From NCBI RefSeq assembly GCF_017052585.1, contig NZ_JAFFHZ010000001.1:1488001-1552000 (forward strand): DNA of 64,000 nucleotides. The letters run 5' to 3'. Source of the DNA: Paenibacillus apiarius. Lineage in GTDB: Bacteria; Bacillota; Bacilli; Paenibacillales; Paenibacillaceae. Positions 60,992 through 64,000 of this stretch are shown here, piece after piece. The position numbers and the translations under genes are program-made. Position 1 is the stretch's first letter, and each line of letters begins with the position of its first letter. Under the pieces are notes generated by a model. The model had not been told where the DNA came from. It saw only the letters and a list, made by a program, of their open reading frames with translations, and did no database searches.

Positions 60992-62776
60992 TCAGTTGTT
61001 TTGGTTTGTGCAATTCTCAATAGGCAATAGAAGCGTCACCGTTGTTCCGACGCCCAATTCACTTTGGAATATGATTTGCGCAGGATCGCCATAGAACATC
61101 TTGACCCGGGAGAAGACGTTGCTTAAGCCATATAATTCTTTATCTGCCGTTTCCAAAAAAGACAGGGGCGTCGTTTTGCCGGCGATTTCGCTCAGGACTT
61201 GATGAATAGACTGAATTCGTTCTTCGCTTATGCCTGCTCCGTTATCTTGTACAGTAAGAATTAACTTCCCTGACTCCACAACACTCGAAATGGTCAACAC
61301 TCCCCCGTGCCGTTTTTGTTCCAGCCCATGAATAACCGCATTTTCCACTAACGGTTGCAGGAGCAGCTTGAGTACGGGGATTGATTTCGATTCTTCCTGC
61401 ACCTTATATATAACTTGGAAGCTGTCCAAGAACCTAATCTGCTGGATGCGAATGTAGTAATCCAGATGTGTCATCGTTTCATCTACCGTGAATGTATCCT
61501 GGCCTTTATGAAGACTTAGCCGGAAGAAGTGGGATAGATTCAATACCATCTCGCTTATCTCTTCAGCTTCATAGTTCTGGGCCGTCCAATATATAGAATC
61601 CAATGTATTGTATAAGAAATGCGGGTTAATCTGAGATTGAAGAAAGGTAAGCTCCGTTCGCGCTATACGAAGCTGTTGTTCATAGTGATCTTGAATCAGA
61701 TGTTTTTGATGTTTGACCATTTGATTGTATCCGTTCATGAGATATCCGAATTCGTCTTTTCTTCCGGTGTCCAACTGAATGTTGTAATTTCCTTCGATAA
61801 GTCCTTTCATTGCATCTTTTAATTGCCATAAAGGCGATGCGATCCGATTATAAATTCCCCACGAGATAAATAAGGCCAGCATAAAGCTGCTCGCTATAAT
61901 TAAATAAGTATAATGCCGCATCGTCTTCGTTTCCGCATAAATCTCATCAATCGGCAAAAAGATCTCCAGCGTCCATGGATACCGGGCAGATTCTACACTC
62001 ACTCCCAGCCTGTCAGCCTCCTCGATAGATACGCTTTGAATACGGTCTGAGGGTGACAGGATTGCATGACCATCCCTGCCCCGCAACACAACGCTAGTGT
62101 GAGCAGAAGCTAATAATGGTTTCAGAATAGCTGTGAGTTTGTTTTTATGTAAGGTGACAATCAATAAATTTGGTTTCCTCTCGATGTTGTACAGATCCAT
62201 GGTCCGTGTGAACGAGATCGTATCGCTATCAATCAGCTGCCCAAATGAATGGTTTCCCCCTATTTTCTGTTCGGGCATCATTAACTCCGTACCGCTATCT
62301 AAATGAGCTGCCAAACTTGCAAGCCATTTCCGTTCCTCGGTTCCCCCGATGCGGCGCCCCCCGAACTTCGTGGACAGCATCGTATGGGTCCCTGCATGAT
62401 AAATGGATATTTGGGAGACCATCTGGCTGACCGCTGTAACGTTCCATAGCTCCTCAAGCAATTCACTATACTGTACGATGGTTTGCGGAGACAACTCATT
62501 TTCGTTTACTTCCAAGCTTTCGATTATCTTTTTATTCGTCGCGATCAGGTTGGTTAGCACTTCACTATTTTGCAAGGTCAATTCAAGATTAACCATTACG
62601 GACTCGAGCTTCTGCCGGGTCTGCTCTGTTGCTTGTTTCACAATAATTTGATTCGCCTGGTTGTTCACGTATAAGCTGACGACAACTAGAGGAAGAAGCA
62701 CGATGAAGAAATAGGTGGTTAGGCGAATATGCGAGCTTTGCAGGAACTTATTGTATAAGCGTATGAACAATTTCAT
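60992..62776 (-). CDS. YesM-type sensor histidine kinase
   Basis: A 594-residue membrane kinase. First helix about residues 20-40 (LTTYFFIVLLPLVVVSLYV), a large extracellular sensor domain, second helix near 285-305, HAMP to about 360. The phospho-acceptor His is in LQSQINPHFLYNTLDSI, and the ATPase part has PLVENAVIHGLEQK (N box) and VQDNGAGIS (G1). The ATG overlaps the stop of the upstream solute-binding gene (ATGA), which ties ligand binding to signalling. Confidence 0.93.
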   Translation of the reverse strand: MKLFIRLYNKFLQSSHIRLTTYFFIVLLPLVVVSLYVNNQANQIIVKQATEQTRQKLESVMVNLELTLQNSEVLTNLIATNKKIIESLEVNENELSPQTIVQYSELLEELWNVTAVSQMVSQISIYHAGTHTMLSTKFGGRRIGGTEERKWLASLAAHLDSGTELMMPEQKIGGNHSFGQLIDSDTISFTRTMDLYNIERKPNLLIVTLHKNKLTAILKPLLASAHTSVVLRGRDGHAILSPSDRIQSVSIEEADRLGVSVESARYPWTLEIFLPIDEIYAETKTMRHYTYLIIASSFMLALFISWGIYNRIASPLWQLKDAMKGLIEGNYNIQLDTGRKDEFGYLMNGYNQMVKHQKHLIQDHYEQQLRIARTELTFLQSQINPHFLYNTLDSIYWTAQNYEAEEISEMVLNLSHFFRLSLHKGQDTFTVDETMTHLDYYIRIQQIRFLDSFQVIYKVQEESKSIPVLKLLLQPLVENAVIHGLEQKRHGGVLTISSVVESGKLILTVQDNGAGISEERIQSIHQVLSEIAGKTTPLSFLETADKELYGLSNVFSRVKMFYGDPAQIIFQSELGVGTTVTLLLPIENCTNQNN

Positions 62777-64000
62777 CGTTCGCCCTCATGCGGATGGGCT
62801 TTGTACCATTCATTCACTTCTTTCGTAACCTGGCTCCCTCCATTTTGTTTCCATTGCTGCGTATAGGCATCGAATGATTCCAAAGGAGCTACACCGAGTA
62901 CGATTTTTACAAACAATTCTCGCGACCCGGCAAGTTCACCCCATTTTTTCAGCATCGCAGGCGTAGGCGAACCCAAAAATGCGTCGTGTATGGCATGCCT
63001 TTCAACCCTTTGGATGTTGTCATACAAACGATACTGTTTCCCATAGGAGTCGACGCGGGATCGAAGCATCTTCCGATCGTCCACATTCACTAACGCAGAA
63101 TAGATCCCTCTATATACATGCTTATCATGCTCGGCAAAATCACTGATGATTTCTCCGTCTTTTCGATTCCAGACCTGCTGCTCGAATCCAAAGACTAAGG
63201 ATGTCAGTCCCTTGCCCGCGATAAAATTCAAAAAGCGAATCACCTCACCGGCGTGAAGGCTTTCCTTGGGAACCACCTGATATCCGTAAATCGTCTTTCC
63301 GTTAACCCCCTGCTCACCGTTCTTTCCAATTGGATATTCCAGAGGAATCCACTTGGCTTTCGGGTCTTTTTTCATATTTTGGGCTATCGCGCCGCGCGTA
63401 TCATACCAAGCGGCGGAGAATAGGCCGACTTTCCCCTCCGCGATTTTCTCTAACATGGTCTTTCTTGTGTGGAGCGGAAAATCTGGATCGATCCATTTCT
63501 GTTTATATAATTCCGCCAAAAAGGATAACGCTTCTTTCGTTTCCGGCAAAATGTCCGCATAGACGAGCTCTCCGCGACGTTCAGTCCATTGATCCAATTG
63601 AACTCCATGTGCGCCAAAGAAAGGAGAAGAATGCTCAAGATTTGCCATCATCGTAAAGCCGAAGGTGTCGTTCTTGCCGTTGCCATCCGGATCGCGCTCC
63701 GTAAACGCTTGAATAACCTTCTTGTAATCTTCAAGCGTTACTGGCTGCGGGAGCTTCAAATTGTCCAACCAGTCTTGTCGGATGTACATCAGTTCGTTTC
63801 CATGAACTAAATTAACACTCGGGATCGCATAAATATGACCGTCGATTGTTACTTGATCCCATACCTCTTTAGGTATGACTCGCTTTAAGTCCGAGCCGTA
63901 TTTTTCAATCCAACCCTCAAGCGGCATTAACTTATTCTGAGCGACATAGCGGAAGAACTGAATTTTAGAATAAACACTGAGCATATCCGGAAGGTTCGCA
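62773..64000 (-). CDS. Extracellular sugar-binding protein, 5' part outside the window
   Basis: 408 codons of a family 1 solute-binding protein that enters from the right edge; the frame is open to base 64000 (ANLPDMLSVYSK), so the signal peptide is outside. Typical segments: DGHIYAIPSVNLVHGNELMY and IRQDWLDNLKLPQPVTLEDY, then DPDGNGKNDTFGF, an EF-hand-like calcium loop common in Paenibacillus LplA/YtcQ-type proteins. Coupled to the YesM gene by a 4-nt overlap, so it may present its ligand to that kinase. Confidence 0.9.
   Translation of the reverse strand, partial: ANLPDMLSVYSKIQFFRYVAQNKLMPLEGWIEKYGSDLKRVIPKEVWDQVTIDGHIYAIPSVNLVHGNELMYIRQDWLDNLKLPQPVTLEDYKKVIQAFTERDPDGNGKNDTFGFTMMANLEHSSPFFGAHGVQLDQWTERRGELVYADILPETKEALSFLAELYKQKWIDPDFPLHTRKTMLEKIAEGKVGLFSAAWYDTRGAIAQNMKKDPKAKWIPLEYPIGKNGEQGVNGKTIYGYQVVPKESLHAGEVIRFLNFIAGKGLTSLVFGFEQQVWNRKDGEIISDFAEHDKHVYRGIYSALVNVDDRKMLRSRVDSYGKQYRLYDNIQRVERHAIHDAFLGSPTPAMLKKWGELAGSRELFVKIVLGVAPLESFDAYTQQWKQNGGSQVTKEVNEWYKAHPHEGER

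Overview
The window looks like a chromosomal segment of a Paenibacillus-type firmicute. Reasons: strong AGGAGG-type ribosome binding sites with frequent TTG/GTG starts, a T-box leader, a perfect Fur box and MntR-like boxes, an SLH-anchored exoprotein, yclNOPQ- and YesMN-type loci, a Spo0E-like protein, and an HTH-TPR (RRNPP) regulator followed by a tiny exported peptide. No rRNA, tRNA, CRISPR array or intact transposase was seen.

Layout. 1-2.3 kb: the end of a UbiB-family kinase, a TipA/Mta-type MerR regulator with its own 19-bp-spacer promoter and an internal start, and a TrpR-like YerC protein. 2.6-11.5 kb (minus strand): a tyrosine decarboxylation island. A T-box-controlled tyrS is followed by a decayed rolling-circle Rep-like gene; then, from a separate strong promoter with an operator-like palindrome, come a tyrosine/tyramine exchanger, tyrosine decarboxylase, a pyridoxal kinase that can supply its cofactor, and an NhaC antiporter. 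11.5-15.3 kb: an AT-rich, gene-poor accessory stretch with a small LuxR protein, an isolated chemotaxis signalling tip, a Spo0E-like phosphatase and the RRNPP regulator/peptide pair, which is the most interesting system here. 15.5-19.5 kb: a Fur-controlled siderophore importer (yclNOPQ). 19.7-27.8 kb: a sulfatase, a histidine-kinase remnant beside a cluster of small palindromes, an EEP-family hydrolase, two EamA exporters, an ArsR regulator, a secreted YcdB-like protein and family II pyrophosphatase. 28.0-34.3 kb: one compact eight-gene minus-strand block that imports (ehuBCDA) and makes (ectABCD) ectoine and hydroxyectoine.

34.8-43 kb holds an SLH-anchored serine hydrolase, an ECF sigma/DUF4179 anti-sigma pair, a CorC-type transporter, and several broken genes (two acetyltransferases, a response regulator, a frameshifted small gene). 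43-52 kb: a TetR-divergent membrane gene pair, an orphan type II thioesterase next to an aminoglycoside-phosphotransferase-like kinase, a LysR-divergent SDR/tautomerase pair, and a LacI regulator divergent from butanediol dehydrogenase. 52-56.4 kb: a sugar ABC importer with its LacI regulator and two operator-like sites. 56.5-59.3 kb: an Mn/Zn importer (mntBCA order) with two MntR-like boxes. 59.4-64 kb: a YesN/YesM two-component pair and the 3' part of a sugar-binding protein that runs off the right edge.

All assignments come from reading the sequence; no database search was run. Promoter and operator calls are pattern-based.
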